Shown here: positions 1-10,886 of the stretch, one piece after another
Position numbering within the stretch: the stretch's first letter is position 1
Layout of the letters: every line of letters begins with the position of its first letter
From: Candidatus Brocadia carolinensis
Lineage (GTDB): Bacteria > Planctomycetota > Brocadiia > Brocadiales > Brocadiaceae
NCBI GenBank assembly: GCA_002009475.1
Contig: AYTS01000075.1
Coordinates: forward strand, 1 to 36,255
Direction of reading: 5' to 3'
DNA length: 36,255 bases
The notes under the pieces: generated by a model
The model's input: the letters and a program-made list of their open reading frames with translations, nothing else
Told to the model about the DNA's origin: nothing
The model's database searches: none
Made by a program: the position numbers and the translations under genes

Positions 1-671
1 TTTTAACTGCTCCGTGTGGTTTTGCTCTGAAGATTTCATTTCGCCTTATTATATCACTCAATTTCACCATCGCAACCGATTTACCCTATTTTTTCTGGCT
101 AAATGAAGAAAATCGGAATGCCACATTCTCGGACAGCCTGTATACTACTATCCATCAACTTCTTATTTTTTATGATCGATTTTCAAATTGCACGATAGTA
201 ATGCCCTGTTCAGATGAGGGTTACGCAAAGTTTAGCGCATTGAGTTTTTTGTCATTTGGAAATTGTTTCGTATTTCGATTTTGGTTGCAGCCAACGGCCG
301 CGCCAGGTATATTCTGTATGAACCGCAGGAAAGATCTCGTGTTTGTTTGTTGTTACTCGCGTAGCTGGATATCCAAACATACCCTTTATACCCCCCCTTG
401 CTAGAGACGCTCCCTGCTTCCTTCTCTTCAGTATCATGTCATACTGATTCTCTGATTTTTTGTTCAACTGAAATACCCCTTTTTCTGTTTGTAAGATTTT
501 CACACATCCTTATTTTAACGAGTAAAATCAGGCATTTCTACCATCTTCACCTCGCTCTGCACAAAATCACGTTTGTTGTAGGACTCGTGGTGCCAAGCCT
601 AGTTATTAGTACCCATCTGCAATTTGCTTAGTGGGGGAGGAATGGTAAAATGTTTTGGACATTCTTTTTTA
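1..671. other. Gene-poor stretch at the left edge
   Basis: No open frame here looks like a real gene. Those present are short, lack ribosome binding sites and overlap each other on both strands. The stretch is AT-rich with a C-run near 391-397. Around 230-330 it resembles the low-complexity spacer DNA often dispersed in large environmental genomes, but only one copy is visible in this window. A decayed gene or the tail of a leftward neighbour cannot be excluded. Only the promoter at its right end is supportable. Confidence 0.5.
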
Positions 672-700
672 TTGACAAATTCCGTTTCTCTCAATATAAT
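672..700 (+). promoter_or_regulatory. Consensus sigma70-type promoter for the aminotransferase/lptD genes
   Basis: TTGACA at 672-677 and TATAAT at 695-700 are both perfect hexamers with an ideal 17-bp spacer. The expected transcript start is near 707, which gives a leader of about 80 nt before the aminotransferase ATG at 786. No operator palindrome is evident around it. Confidence 0.8.
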
Positions 701-785
701 GACGCTCAGTATTGATGCAAATATAATAATTTAGCAAACTTACGAACTAAAGTTTAATCAATTCATAAAGGTTATTGTTTCGCTG

Positions 786-1894
786 ATGAAAGTAAGTTCT
801 CTGGATTTAAAACGGCAGTATGAAACGATCCGGGAAGAAGTAAATAAGGCGGTTTTAGAGGTACTCAGTAGCCAATCCTTCATTCTGGGACCTTATGTCG
901 AATCGTTTGAAGGTAAGATTGCGCAGTTTTGTTGTGTGAAGCACGCTATTGGGATATCATCTGGTACTGATGCCCTATTGTTGGCCTTAATGGCATGTGG
1001 CATAAAACATGGCGATGAGGTCATTACTACGCCTTTTACTTTCTTCGCAACGGCAAGTTCTATTGCGCGTGTGGGAGGGGTTCCCGTTTTTGTGGATATC
1101 GATCCCTCTACGTATAATATCGATGTCACGAAAATTTCTGCTGCTGTAAACAAAAAAACAAAGGCAATCCTGCCAGTTCATCTCTATGGTCAGTGTGCAG
1201 ACATGGATGCGATCCTTGATATTGCCCGTATCCATGGGTTGGCGGTTGTCGAAGATGCTGCGCAGGCAATAGGCGCGGTTTACAAAGGGAAAAATGCCGG
1301 TTCCTTTGGAGATGTTGGGTGTTTTTCATTTTATCCCACCAAAAATCTTGGTGGTTATGGTGATGGTGGGCTCATAGCAACAAACAATGATAAGCTGGCG
1401 GACTTTATTAAACTCTTAAGAGTGCATGGGTCGAAATCTAAGTATTATCATTCGTACATTGGCATCAATGGGAGGTTGGATGCGATTCAGGCTGCTGTCC
1501 TGTCGGTAAAACTCAACTATTTGAACGGCTGGTCTGAGAAGCGCAGAGCAATTGCGGCATATTATCAGCACCATTTAAAGGATTTGCCCATTCGACTGCC
1601 CCGAATAGAAGCTCATAATACCCACATATTTCATCAGTACGTCATAGCAACGCCAGCAAGAGACGCTTTGGCAAAACACCTCGACCGACACGGCATAGAA
1701 ACTGCTACTTATTATCCTCTTCCGCTTCACTTGCAAGAGTGTTTTGAATACTTAGGATATAAAAAAAGGCGCCTTGCCTGAGGCTGAAAGGGCTTCAAAT
1801 GAAACATTGGCTTTGCCTATCTTTCCTGAGATTACAGAGAAAGAGCAAGATCATATAATTGGTCAGATAAAAAAAATTCATTTCACAACAATAA
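786..1894 (+). CDS. DegT/DnrJ/EryC1/StrS-family sugar aminotransferase, frame broken by poly-A
   Basis: This is a PLP-dependent aminotransferase that would convert a keto-sugar nucleotide to an amino sugar, as WbpE and GnnB relatives do. Visible family marks are GTDAL (residues 60-64), the PLP-pocket EDAAQ (156-160) and the Schiff-base lysine K186 in SFYPTKNLGG. The first frame stops at 1781. After removing one A from the seven at 1761-1767 the expected C-terminus continues as LPEAERAS...LPIFPEI. A second run of eight A at 1869-1876 is also suspect: with seven, the protein ends QIKKFISQQ with a stop at 1892-1894; as written the frame runs on to 1956 into lptD. Total length of about 370 residues suits the family. 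Substrate is unknown. The position beside an lptD-like gene makes an LPS or lipid A amino sugar plausible, but that is inference. Confidence 0.85.
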
Positions 1895-1910
1895 GGCTTA
1901 ACTTTTTCTC

Positions 1911-4713
1911 ATGCGAATACTGCCATTTTCTTTCGTGCTTGCTGTCTTGTTTTTAATACCCGGATATTGCTGCGCGGAAAGTATCATTACTAAGGTTAAA
2001 GGTATAGAACAACGACCATTTTCCTTGACCGGTAACCGTATTGTTACCTGGGAAAAAGATGGGGTTCGAGTGTTTGTTGTTAATAAAGACGCCAGAATAT
2101 TGCAGGGGCCTTTTCAGATTACTGCAAATACGGTGGTTTGTTGGTTTCATGAAGAAGAGGCAGCTCAGCAGAAAGAAGCTACCGTGGAAGTGTATTGTGA
2201 GGGGAAGGTGACCATTCTGGAAGAAGAAGAAAATTACGAGAATTATGAACAAGTTTATTTAAGATTTGAGACGATGGCAGGCATAGTAGTTAGTCCAGAA
2301 ATACAGCCGATAGAAACTTTTGAAGTTGCCCAGGAAACAGACATCGTTCGCCGGGGGGAAGAAATTCGTTCAATGGGAAAAGAAGAATATTTGTCCACAG
2401 AAATTCCCCGAAAGGTCGCAACTTCGGAAATTTCTCAAAAAGAGGAAATGGTTGATATTGTCGCCGACACTATCGACTCGTGGGAAGAAAGAGACAAACG
2501 AATCGTTGTTGCTCTTGGAAACGTGAAAATTAAAAAAAGAGAACATGACGGTAGATGCGGATAGTGTCCTCTTGTGGTTTGATAAAGCGGAATCAGGTCT
2601 TGCGAAAGATTCAAAGCTGCCGTTGAGTGAAATTTATGCGGAAGGGAATGTGACGGTACGACGCAAAGATGATTTACAAATTGCTGATAAGATCTTTGAA
2701 AATGTAAAGGAAGAAAAGGGGATTCTTATTAACAGCAAGATAAAGACAACTATTCAGAAAAGAGAGGATAAAACGAGTGCTGTCTCGGCAATAAAAGCAC
2801 CTTCACAAAAAAGAAAAACGTTTACCTTCGAAGGATTGCCAACTTACATTCAAGGGGAAGAAATAAGGCTGATAGGAAAAGGGAAATACGAAATTACCAA
2901 TGGTAAGATAAGTACCTGTGGATTTGGACATCCCCACTACCATTTTCAGGGGAAAAAGATTCGGTTAACTCAGAGAGGGGTGCATAATATTGTTTCGTCT
3001 ACCAATAATGCATTTTACCTGGAGAAATATCCGATTGCTTATTTACCCTATTTAGTCCTTGATGTAAAAAAGGATGAGCGACTTTTAAGAGACTGGCAAT
3101 TTGGGAGTTCGTCCCGTTTTGGTTCGTTTTTCAAGTCAGACTGGAATTTGTTTGCTGTTACGGGAGGAAATCAGAAAGACTGGAGTGACCTTATCTTGAA
3201 TCTCGATTATCTGCAAAAGAGGGGATTTGGCACCGGGCTTGATTTTGAGTATAGCCGGCAGGATCTCTTTGGCTACCTCGATACCTATTACATCAAGGAC
3301 CATGGGGACTCCGATATTAATAACGTTCCGATCGAAAACGAAGACCGCGGCACCATTCTCTGGCGGCATCGGCAGGAATTGCCGTACGATTTGCGTTTGG
3401 AAATGGAGTATTCCTATTTGAGTGACCCGCAGTTTCTCAGGGAATATTTTCGACAAGAATTTAAACAAGAGAAAGACCGCGAAACGGCGCTTTATCTTCG
3501 AAGAATTCACGATACTTCTGCGGAAACCTTTGTTATTAACGAACAGTTTAACGGATTTGACACAACCGTCGATTCATTACGGGAAAGACGGTATGCAGAA
3601 CGCCTGCCGGAGCTTTCATACCAAATTATTGGAGAACCTATCGGGGATAACCTGTTGGTATTCTCCTCAGAATCAACAGCGACTTATTTTAACGGCTCTT
3701 TTGAGCGGGTTGATCCGGAAGTTGAATCTGAATCAGTCGCACGGGTAGATACGGCAAACCGGGTAAGCATGCCGTTTAAACCAGGGTTTTTTAATATAAA
3801 CCCCTTCATGGAGGGACGGGTTACCGGTTATACAGAAAGTATTGAAACCTCTGATGCAGTTGATGAGGCAAATGGCCCTGCCACCGGACGTTTTATCGGC
3901 TCCTTTGGTTTTGATTGGAGTTCAACCCATTGGAGAAATTATAGCTTTTATAATGACTTCTTCAAAATTAATCGTTTAAGGCATATCTTCGTTCCTGAAC
4001 TCCGGTATAGTTACAGTCCTATAATGACTAAAGACCCAGATGAATTCTATCAATATGATGAAGTTGATGCACTAGACTCATCCAATGTTGCCGTTATTGG
4101 GGTAAAAAATAAATTGCAGACAAAACGCGGAGAACCGGGTCTTGAAAAGACGGTGGATTTTGTTGATTTTAGCGTAGATTATTATTTCTTTCCGTCAAAA
4201 GCAGGACTGTATAACGACGGAATAAACGGTATTATCATAAGAGAAGATAACTTTATCAATATAGATTTCCGTTCTCAACTCACAGATATTGTTGCATTTG
4301 TTTCCGAACGGAACGAGTTTAACACGGAAGAGTTCAGGTTTGACGTTCTTTCCTCAGGCATTGAGGTTTACAATCTCCCCGATTGGCAATATTTTTTTGG
4401 CTATCGCTTTATCAGGGATATCAGTTCTACCATTATGCTCGCTGGTGAATACACCATCAGTGAAAAATGGAAGGTGACGGGTGAGGAAAAGTACGACTTC
4501 AAGTCTTTAAAATTAGAGGAGGATGCGAATAATAATCTCAACAGAGAAAATAAAACCCAAAATCTTAGGACAAATATCATATTGTCTCGTTATTTTCATG
4601 ACTGGATAGGTAGTCTTACCCTGGAACTGGATCCGGTAAGGGATGATAGCTCCTATAGGTTTGACCTTACGCCGAAAGTGATGGAGAAAAAACCGAGACG
4701 CTTTTGGTTTTAA
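1911..4713 (+). CDS. lptD: LptD/OstA-like outer-membrane LPS assembly protein with LptA-like N-terminal part, frame broken by poly-A
   Basis: LptD is the outer-membrane beta-barrel that inserts lipopolysaccharide. Residues 1-22 form a signal peptide (MRILPF, a hydrophobic core, cleavage near CCAES). An OstA/LptA-type repeat region follows, with phrases such as ITANTV, VDIVADTID, MTVDADS and IYAEGNVTVRR. The large C-terminal part is rich in alternating aromatic and charged strands typical of the LptD barrel. The frame from 1911 stops at 2564. Removing one A from the seven at 2532-2538 gives GNVKIKKENMTVDADS and joins it to the frame ending at 4713, about 940 residues in total. The ATG at 2545 is therefore internal and not a true start. 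It lies just downstream of the aminotransferase, probably in the same transcript. Sequence divergence makes the barrel call less exact than the family call. Confidence 0.85.
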
Positions 4714-4721
4714 CTGTAAGG

Positions 4722-4944
4722 GTATTACTTTGTTAAAACTTCTTTTTTTTGTAAGTTTTTGACAACCCTATTTACCCCTTATCAGGAGACACCGTTTGTT
4801 TATGAGAGAAAGATTGCTTCGCTTTGCTCGCAATGACAACGTACAATATATCATCAAAGGCATAACCAGTGTCATTGCGAGGGTCTTTTTCGAAGCAATC
4901 TCCCGCTTTCACAACGGAGAATTGGTTGCAGCTTCGCTGCGTAG
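4722..4944 (+). repeat. Interspersed ~225-bp repeat, copy 1
   Basis: It begins GTATTAC then AAAACTTC and a T-run, and ends at GCTTCGCTGCG. Two further copies lie at 20836-21061 (opposite orientation) and 27027-27251 (same orientation). Inside is a long imperfect palindrome: GATTGCTTCG...CGCAATGACA pairs with TGTCATTGCG...CGAAGCAATC, a motif widespread between genes in many environmental bacteria. It has no transposase of its own. The right end lies only a few bases before the coaD start codon, so it must supply or span the coaD 5' leader. Confidence 0.85.
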
Positions 4945-4950
4945 GGTATT

Positions 4951-5455
4951 ATGATGCGAAAAGTTGTATATCCTGGGACGTTTGACCCTGTTACCAATGG
5001 GCATCTTGATGTGATGAAGAGAGGAAGCATGGTATTTGATGCCTTAGTTGTATTGGTAGGATGCAATCCATGCAAGGAAGCACTCTTTTCTGTTGCTGAA
5101 CGCATGGAGATGATTCGGGAAGAGATCGCAGATTTAAAAAAACGTTGAAGTCGACAGTTTTAGCGGAATGTTGGTAGATTATCTCAAAGAACAAAAGACA
5201 AATATCATATTGCGCGGTTTACGTACGGCGTCTGATTTTGAATATGAATTTCAGAGAGCATTGACAAATCGGGTTCTTGACAAAGAAGTTGAGACCGTCT
5301 TTGTAATGACCAGCGCACAATACTCGTTTTTAAATTCCACGCTTATTAAGGAGGCCGTTAATCTGGGTGGAAGCGTGAGCCAATTTGTTCCGCCCGGTGT
5401 TGAAAGGCGTTTAATGCAGAAATTCAAGCATATGTACAGAAAGAAATTTGAATGA
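4951..5455 (+). CDS. coaD: Phosphopantetheine adenylyltransferase, frame broken by poly-A
   Basis: CoaD transfers AMP from ATP to 4'-phosphopantetheine in coenzyme A synthesis. The nucleotidyltransferase signature PGTFDPVTNGHLDV starts at residue 9 and the C-terminal substrate motif is SAQYSFLNSTLIKE. The first frame stops at 5148. Removing one A from the seven at 5136-5142 restores DLKNVEVDSFSGMLVDYL and joins the second frame ending at 5455, giving about 167 residues, the normal length. Either of the tandem ATG codons at 4951 and 4954 could start it, with a weak AGGG upstream inside the repeat boundary. Its stop overlaps the next ATG (ATGA), implying translational coupling. CoaD is normally essential, so a true break is unlikely. 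Confidence 0.92.
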
Positions 5456-6243
5456 AAATCAATGTCTTAGTTATCGGTGATATTGTGGGGAAGCCGGGCC
5501 GTGTAATATTAAAGGAAAAACTAAAACCATTCATCGAGAAGGAAGAGATACACTTTTGTATTGCAAATGGAGAAAATGCTGCAGCAGGTGCGGGTATTAC
5601 CGCGGAAATAGCCACAGAATTACTTTCGTATGGAATCGATGTTATCACTACCGGTGATCATGTATGGGACAAAAAGGAAATATTGCCCATGATGGAAACC
5701 TGTACCAGCATACTGAGACCTGCTAATTATTCCCCGCTGGCAATGGGAAAGGGTTATGTGATAAAGAATTCTAAATTGGGGAATCCGATTGGGGTTATTA
5801 ATTTATTGGGTCGGGTATTTATGAAACCCATAGATTGTCCTTTTCGGGTTTCTGATGAGATTGTTAAAAACATTTCAAGAGAAACAAAGATAATCTTTGT
5901 GGACATGCACGCTGAAGCGACCTCAGAAAAGATTGCTATGGGATGGTATTTGGATGGTAAAGTAAGTGCCGTTCTGGGCACGCATACTCACGTGCCTACT
6001 GCGGATGAAAAAATCCTGCCCAAAGGAACGGCTTTTATCAGTGATTTAGGAATGACGGGGCCGCATGAGTCTGTTTTGGGAAGAAAGATAGAATGTGTGT
6101 TAAAGGCAATTGTGACACAGATGCCCACCCGATTTGATGTGGCAGAAAAGGATATGCGGATAAATGGTGTGAAGATCATGGTAAATAGTCAAACGGGAAA
6201 TGCAGAGAGCATTAGAAGGATTGAAATTAAAGAGGGTGATTAG
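5452..6243 (+). CDS. ymdB: YmdB-family metallophosphoesterase (TIGR00282 type)
   Basis: This is a metal-dependent phosphodiesterase of the YmdB family; Bacillus YmdB cleaves 2',3'-cyclic nucleotides and affects sporulation and biofilm choice. Metal-site motifs are visible in order: IGDIVGKPGR (residues 8-17), NGENAAAG, TTGDHVWDKKE, VDMHAEATSEK, GTHTHVPTAD and the family's SDLGMTGP. The length of 263 residues is normal and the frame is intact. It overlaps the coaD stop by ATGA and is followed at once by xseA, a common context for this family beside xseA/xseB. The exact substrate in this organism is not shown. Confidence 0.92.
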   Translation: MKINVLVIGDIVGKPGRVILKEKLKPFIEKEEIHFCIANGENAAAGAGITAEIATELLSYGIDVITTGDHVWDKKEILPMMETCTSILRPANYSPLAMGKGYVIKNSKLGNPIGVINLLGRVFMKPIDCPFRVSDEIVKNISRETKIIFVDMHAEATSEKIAMGWYLDGKVSAVLGTHTHVPTADEKILPKGTAFISDLGMTGPHESVLGRKIECVLKAIVTQMPTRFDVAEKDMRINGVKIMVNSQTGNAESIRRIEIKEGD

Positions 6244-7489
6244 ATGAATCTTGTCAGCCCATTACCCGGATTCCCGGATACGGCAAAAAGCCGAAATACG
6301 ATACTTACGATTTCAGAACTTACCCGTAGGATAAGGGGTTCAGTTGAGCAGGAGTTTTTTAATATATGGGTCGTGGGAGAATTGTCTAATGTGAAGAGGC
6401 CATCATCTGGTCATGTGTATCTGACCCTGAAAGACGCACATGCTCAGCTTCAGGCCGTTATATTTAAATCGGTAGCAAGTGGGCTGAAATTCGATGTGCG
6501 GGATGGTATGGAAGTTTTTGCTTTTGGTTCGCTCACCGTCTATGAAGCTCGCGGGCAATATCAACTGATTGTTGAACGCATGGAGCCAAAAGGTATCGGT
6601 GCGCTGCAATTGGCTTTTTTGCAATTAAAAGAACGCCTTGAAAAAGAAGGATTGTTCGATCCGGCACACAAGAAACCTCTTCCTGTCCTTCCCAGAAAGA
6701 TTGCAGTTGTGACCTCTCTAACAGGCGCCGCAATCAGAGACATCCTAAACGTAATCAACAGAAGATTTGCCAGGGTAGAGATCCTCATTTGCCCGGTGAA
6801 AGTACAGGGTGAAGGTGCTGCCCTGGAGATTGCGCGGGCGATCAGTGACTTGAATACTCTTTCCGATATTGATGTAATGATTGTGGGAAGGGGGGGAGGC
6901 AGCTTAGAGGATTTGTGGGCATTTAACGAAGAAGCAGTCGCACGCAGTATTTTTGCCTCCAAAATTCCTGTTATTTCTGCAGTGGGTCATGAAATTGATG
7001 TAACTATTTCAGACCTGGTTGCAGATAAGAGAGCACTTACGCCTACCGAAGCTGGTGAACTTGTTGTCCCTCAGTATGATCATATAAGGGATGCATGTGA
7101 GAAAATTAAGACTAGACTTGCACAAGCATTGTATAATAAAATACTGCTTATGAGAAGCAGGTTGTTAGGTGCCGAGAATAGTTTTGCATTTAAAAAAACC
7201 ATTTGATAGAGTACTTCGGTTACAACAGGATTTGGATGAGATGGCACAACGACTTGTTACAGCAGAGAAACATGCTGTTGAATTAGAACGCGAACGGCTC
7301 ATTGGCATGGTAAACCGACTGGAGAGTGTTAGTCCCTTAAAAGTACTCAGCAGAGGATATTCTATTGCTACCACGGTGGAAGATAATAAACTTATCAAGT
7401 CTAGCATAGGATTGACTGTGGGAAAGATGTTAAGGACACGATTTTCTCATGGTGGTGTTGTATCGACGGTAGTTGAGGTACTAAAGTAA
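6244..7489 (+). CDS. xseA: Exodeoxyribonuclease VII large subunit, frame broken by poly-A
   Basis: XseA forms, with XseB, the single-strand-specific exonuclease VII. An N-terminal OB-fold (ELTRRIRGSVEQEF...IWVVGELSNVK, GHVYLTLKD) is followed by the catalytic domain with PRKIAVVTSLTGAAIRDI, GRGGGSLEDLWAFNEE and SAVGHEIDVTISDLVAD. The first frame stops at 7206. One A fewer in the seven at 7192-7198 gives FAFKKPFDRVLRLQQ and joins the C-terminal coiled-coil part ending at 7489 (LSRGYSIATT), about 414 residues, normal for the family. The ATG at 6244 directly follows the upstream stop; the conserved part begins about 20 residues later. Confidence 0.92.
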
Positions 7490-7569
7490 ACGAGTATCAG
7501 GAAACCATACGATATTTGCGAAATATAAAACCAATACATGCCCCTATCTCTTTTGAAGGCATCAATGAT

Positions 7570-7818
7570 ATGGCAAAGATAAAATTTGAGGAGGCAGTAA
7601 AAGGATTAGAGGATATTGTAGAACTCCTCGAAAAGGGGGATTTGCCTCTCGATGAAACTCTGTCAAAATATGAGCAGGGTATTAAACTCTATAAGCAGTG
7701 TATAGCCTTGTTAGAAGATGCGGAAAAAAAGATTCAAATTCTCGTGAAAGATGAGAATGGCGTTTTCCGTACCAGGGAGTATGAGATTGAAACTGCCAAA
7801 AGTAATAATGCAAAATAG
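7570..7818 (+). CDS. xseB: Exodeoxyribonuclease VII small subunit
   Basis: A short helical protein of 82 residues beginning MAKIKFEEAVKGLEDIVE, with the family phrases LEKGDLPLDETLSKYEQG and LLEDAEKKIQ. It pairs with XseA encoded directly upstream. The frame extends up to a TTG at 7516, but the ATG at 7570 matches the family start and has GAAGG upstream. A run of seven A at 7724-7730 here is in frame, showing that not every long A-run in the window is faulty. Confidence 0.92.
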   Translation: MAKIKFEEAVKGLEDIVELLEKGDLPLDETLSKYEQGIKLYKQCIALLEDAEKKIQILVKDENGVFRTREYEIETAKSNNAK

Positions 7819-7868
7819 CTCTCGCTTTATATGGATAACTTTTTTCGATGTATCACAACGTGTAAAAC

Positions 7869-9804
7869 ATGAATAAACTATTGGATTCTATCGAATATCC
7901 GGAAGATTTAAAGAAGGTAAAACTGGAAGACTTACCAAAACTTGCTACGGAAATTCGCGAATTAATCGTTGATGTCGTTTCAAAAAATCCAGGACATCTT
8001 TCTTCAAATCTTGGTGTCGTCGAGTTAACGATTGCCCTCCATTACTGTTTTGATTTTAAAAGAGATAAACTTGTGTGGGATGTAGGACATCAGGCATATG
8101 TTCACAAAATTCTAACGGGTAGGAAATCGAAGTTTCCAACTTTAAGGCAATACAAGGGGCTCAGTGGTTTTCCTGATAAAAGTGAGAGTGAATACGACCC
8201 ATTTACGTGTGGCCACAGCGGAGATGCCATATCGGCTGCGCTGGGCATGTCGTGTGCTGACGCGATTCTTGGAGAGAATCGATCCGTAGTGGCAGTTGTA
8301 GGAGATGGTGCGATCGGGGCGGGAATGTCGTTGGAGGCACTTAACCATGCGGGCGATCTGAAAAAAAAAATTGCTGGTGATTTTAAACGACAATGAGATG
8401 TCTATTTCAAATACCGTTGGCGCTTTCTCAAAATATCTGAATAAAATCCGGACAGCCCCAATCTATGCGGACATGAGAAAAGAGGTCCATAATTTATTAA
8501 AAGTAGTTCCGGTCCTTGGTAAGTCAGTTGAGAAGACCATGGAGCACGTTGTTGAGTTAATACAGGGCGGTACGGTTCCGGGTCAAATATTTAAAGATCT
8601 GGGTTTAAATTATTTTGGGCCAATTGACGGGCATGATTTTCGGATACTTACTGAAACTTTAAATGATATCAAGCACCTGAATGGGCCTGTGCTGCTCCAT
8701 GTAATAACGGAAAAAGGCAGGGGTTTTGAACCGGCATACCAAAATCCGGCACAATATCACAGTGCCGGCAACTTTGAGCTGTGTAACGGAAAAATTAAAA
8801 CGTCATCCCCTGATTCCCAAAAGATTGCTTATACCAAGGTTTTTGGTAATACCCTTGTAGAACTGGCAAAAATAGACCCGAAGGTGGTCGGTATTACTGC
8901 TGCCATGCCTGATGGAACTGGCATAGTTTCTTTTGGTAAAAAATTTCCGGATAGATTCTATGATGTTGGAATTTGTGAACAGCACGCTGTTGGTTTGGCT
9001 AATGGACTATCAGCAGGGGGGCTCAAGCCCGTGGTAGCTATCTATTCGACATTCTTACAAAGGGCTTATGATCAGGTGTTTCACGATATTTGTTTGCAAA
9101 AGCATGGTGTTGTATTCGCTCTTGATCGGGCGGGGATTGTAGGAAATGATGGCCCGACGCATAACGGTATCTTTGATATTGCCTATCTTCGTAATCTGCC
9201 CGAGATTGTCTTGATGGCGCCCAAAGACGGGAACGAGTTAAAATCGATGATGAAGATTGCCTTAGAATTCGGAAAACCCGCGGTGATCCGGTATCCGAAA
9301 GAAGACATCCCAGAAGAAAAAATCAGCTCACAGTATATCAAATTTGAAATCGGAAAGGCGGAGATTTTAAGGGAAGGAACTGATGGTGTACTTCTGGCCT
9401 ATGGCGCTATGGTGTACCGATGCATGCAAGCAGCAGAAAGACTGAGTGAAAAAGGAGTTGAGGTTACGGTGGTAAATGCAAGGTTTGCGAAACCTCTTGA
9501 CAAAGAACTTATTTTAAGGTTGGTCAGGAATAACAAATTGATTCTTACGGTAGAAGACCATGCGCTAATGGGTGGTTTTGGATCTGCGGTACTTGAATTC
9601 GTTTCGGATGAAGGGGAAAATGTTAATAAAATTGTACGCGCAGGCATCCCCGATCGTTTTATGGAGCATGGGCCGCGAAATCTGATATTAAAAAATATTG
9701 GCTTAGATGAAAATGGGATTGCTGAGAAATTTATCGCAATGCTTGATTTGATGGATATGCGTGGTTCTTTTACCAAATCAGGGAAGCAACGTTTGACCGT
9801 TTAA
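7869..9804 (+). CDS. dxs: 1-deoxy-D-xylulose-5-phosphate synthase, frame broken by poly-A
   Basis: Dxs is the thiamine-diphosphate enzyme that starts the MEP isoprenoid pathway from pyruvate and glyceraldehyde-3-phosphate. Visible motifs are SKNPGHLSSNLGVVELT, WDVGHQAYVHKILTGR, the thiamine motif starting GDGAIGAGMSLEALNHAG and closing at NDNEMSIS, the catalytic GICEQHAVGLANG, and FLQRAYDQVFHD. The thiamine motif is interrupted: the first frame stops at 8396 within it. Removing one A from the ten at 8361-8370 gives DLKKKLLVILNDNEMSIS and joins the second frame to 9804, about 644 residues, normal for Dxs. The break inside the cofactor site would abolish function. nadK follows after 4 nt. Confidence 0.94.
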
Positions 9805-9808
9805 ACAA

Positions 9809-10651
9809 ATGAAAAAAATTCTGGTTCTTGGCGACTTAAGTAGAAAAAAGATTCATGATACGATCTTTGGCTTAAAACCATGGCTGGACAAACATGTAAC
9901 TGCTGAAATTCTTGATGTGTCGAAAGGGAAGAAAATTGAAAAAAAGGGAGCGGAAATTGCGGTCGTGTTTGGAGGCGACGGAGCAATTCTTTCGACATGC
10001 CGGGGACTTGGAAAAAATCAAATACCGATTATAGGTGTACATATGGGAAGATTTGGTTTCCTGGCAGAGCTTATGGAAAAGAATGTGTGTGCCTCTTTAG
10101 AAAAAATATTTACAGGAAAATATCAGGTGCGCAAAAGGATGCTCCTGCTGTCCCGTATCGAACGTGCAGGAAATATGATAAACGAAGCCATGGGTATTAA
10201 TGATGCAGTGATCTCCCGCTCTTCTTTATCACGATTGATATCCATGAAATTAAATATTAACGGGGAAGACGTTGCAACATACCGGGCAGATGGGCTGATC
10301 ATCTCTACCCCCTTAGGTTCAACGGCACATTCGCTGTCTGCCGGTGGACCGCTTTTAACGCCCGATTTACATGCATTTATTATTGTGCCAATATGCCCCC
10401 ATACGCTTACAAACCGGCCGTTAGTGGTTTCTGCGGATGTAAAGATCGAAATGGAAATCCTGTCGCAATTAGTCGGCACCGGTTTTACGGTTGATGGTCA
10501 GGTCTTCACGGAATTAGAAATGGGCGATAAGATAAATGTTGAAAGATCAGACATTGAGGTTCAGATGATAGACACTGGCGAGAGGACATTTTATGGTGTG
10601 TTGCGGGAGAAGTTAAATTGGGGGGGACAACCGAATTATGGCCGTAATTAA
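9809..10651 (+). CDS. nadK: NAD kinase
   Basis: It phosphorylates NAD to NADP. The GGDG nucleotide-binding motif is seen in VVFGGDGAILSTCRGLG, with the downstream NDAVISR and the glycine-rich TPLGSTAHSLSAGGPLL. The length of 280 residues is typical. The frame is intact despite two seven-A runs (the first at 9812-9818, right after the ATG). The start is 4 nt after the dxs stop, and its end overlaps the ferredoxin gene start at 10638 by 14 nt, so it sits within one operon. NADP supply next to ferredoxin-linked enzymes is metabolically sensible. Confidence 0.95.
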   Translation: MKKILVLGDLSRKKIHDTIFGLKPWLDKHVTAEILDVSKGKKIEKKGAEIAVVFGGDGAILSTCRGLGKNQIPIIGVHMGRFGFLAELMEKNVCASLEKIFTGKYQVRKRMLLLSRIERAGNMINEAMGINDAVISRSSLSRLISMKLNINGEDVATYRADGLIISTPLGSTAHSLSAGGPLLTPDLHAFIIVPICPHTLTNRPLVVSADVKIEMEILSQLVGTGFTVDGQVFTELEMGDKINVERSDIEVQMIDTGERTFYGVLREKLNWGGQPNYGRN

Positions 10652-10841
10652 AATAAAAGAAAATTATTGTAAGGGCTGCCTTCTCTGTGTGCCGGTATGT
10701 CATAACAAATCGTTTGTAATATCCGATACTATCAATGAACAGGGCTTGCATCCGGTGAAATTCAGAGAGGATGCAGAATGTGATGGATGTAAAAAATGTG
10801 CAATAATGTGTCCCGATCTGGCAATAGAGATTTATAATTAA
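10638..10841 (+). CDS. korD: 2-oxoacid:ferredoxin oxidoreductase delta subunit (two [4Fe-4S] ferredoxin)
   Basis: A 67-residue bacterial-type ferredoxin with two CxxCxxCxxxC sets: CKGCLLCVPVC near residue 11 and CDGCKKCAIMCP near residue 50. Placed directly before the alpha subunit, it is the electron-transfer delta subunit of the four-part oxidoreductase. It overlaps the 3' end of nadK by 14 nt, which suggests coupled translation. Confidence 0.9.
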   Translation: MAVIKIKENYCKGCLLCVPVCHNKSFVISDTINEQGLHPVKFREDAECDGCKKCAIMCPDLAIEIYN

Positions 10842-10886
10842 AAAATACACGCGTTATTTTTTAAAAATTTACAAGGGGCATATACA

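Noticed and set aside
201..631. Three short frames of 67-83 codons at the left edge, both strands
   Set aside because: They overlap one another, lack ribosome binding sites and have no recognisable protein features; their composition is that of translated spacer DNA.
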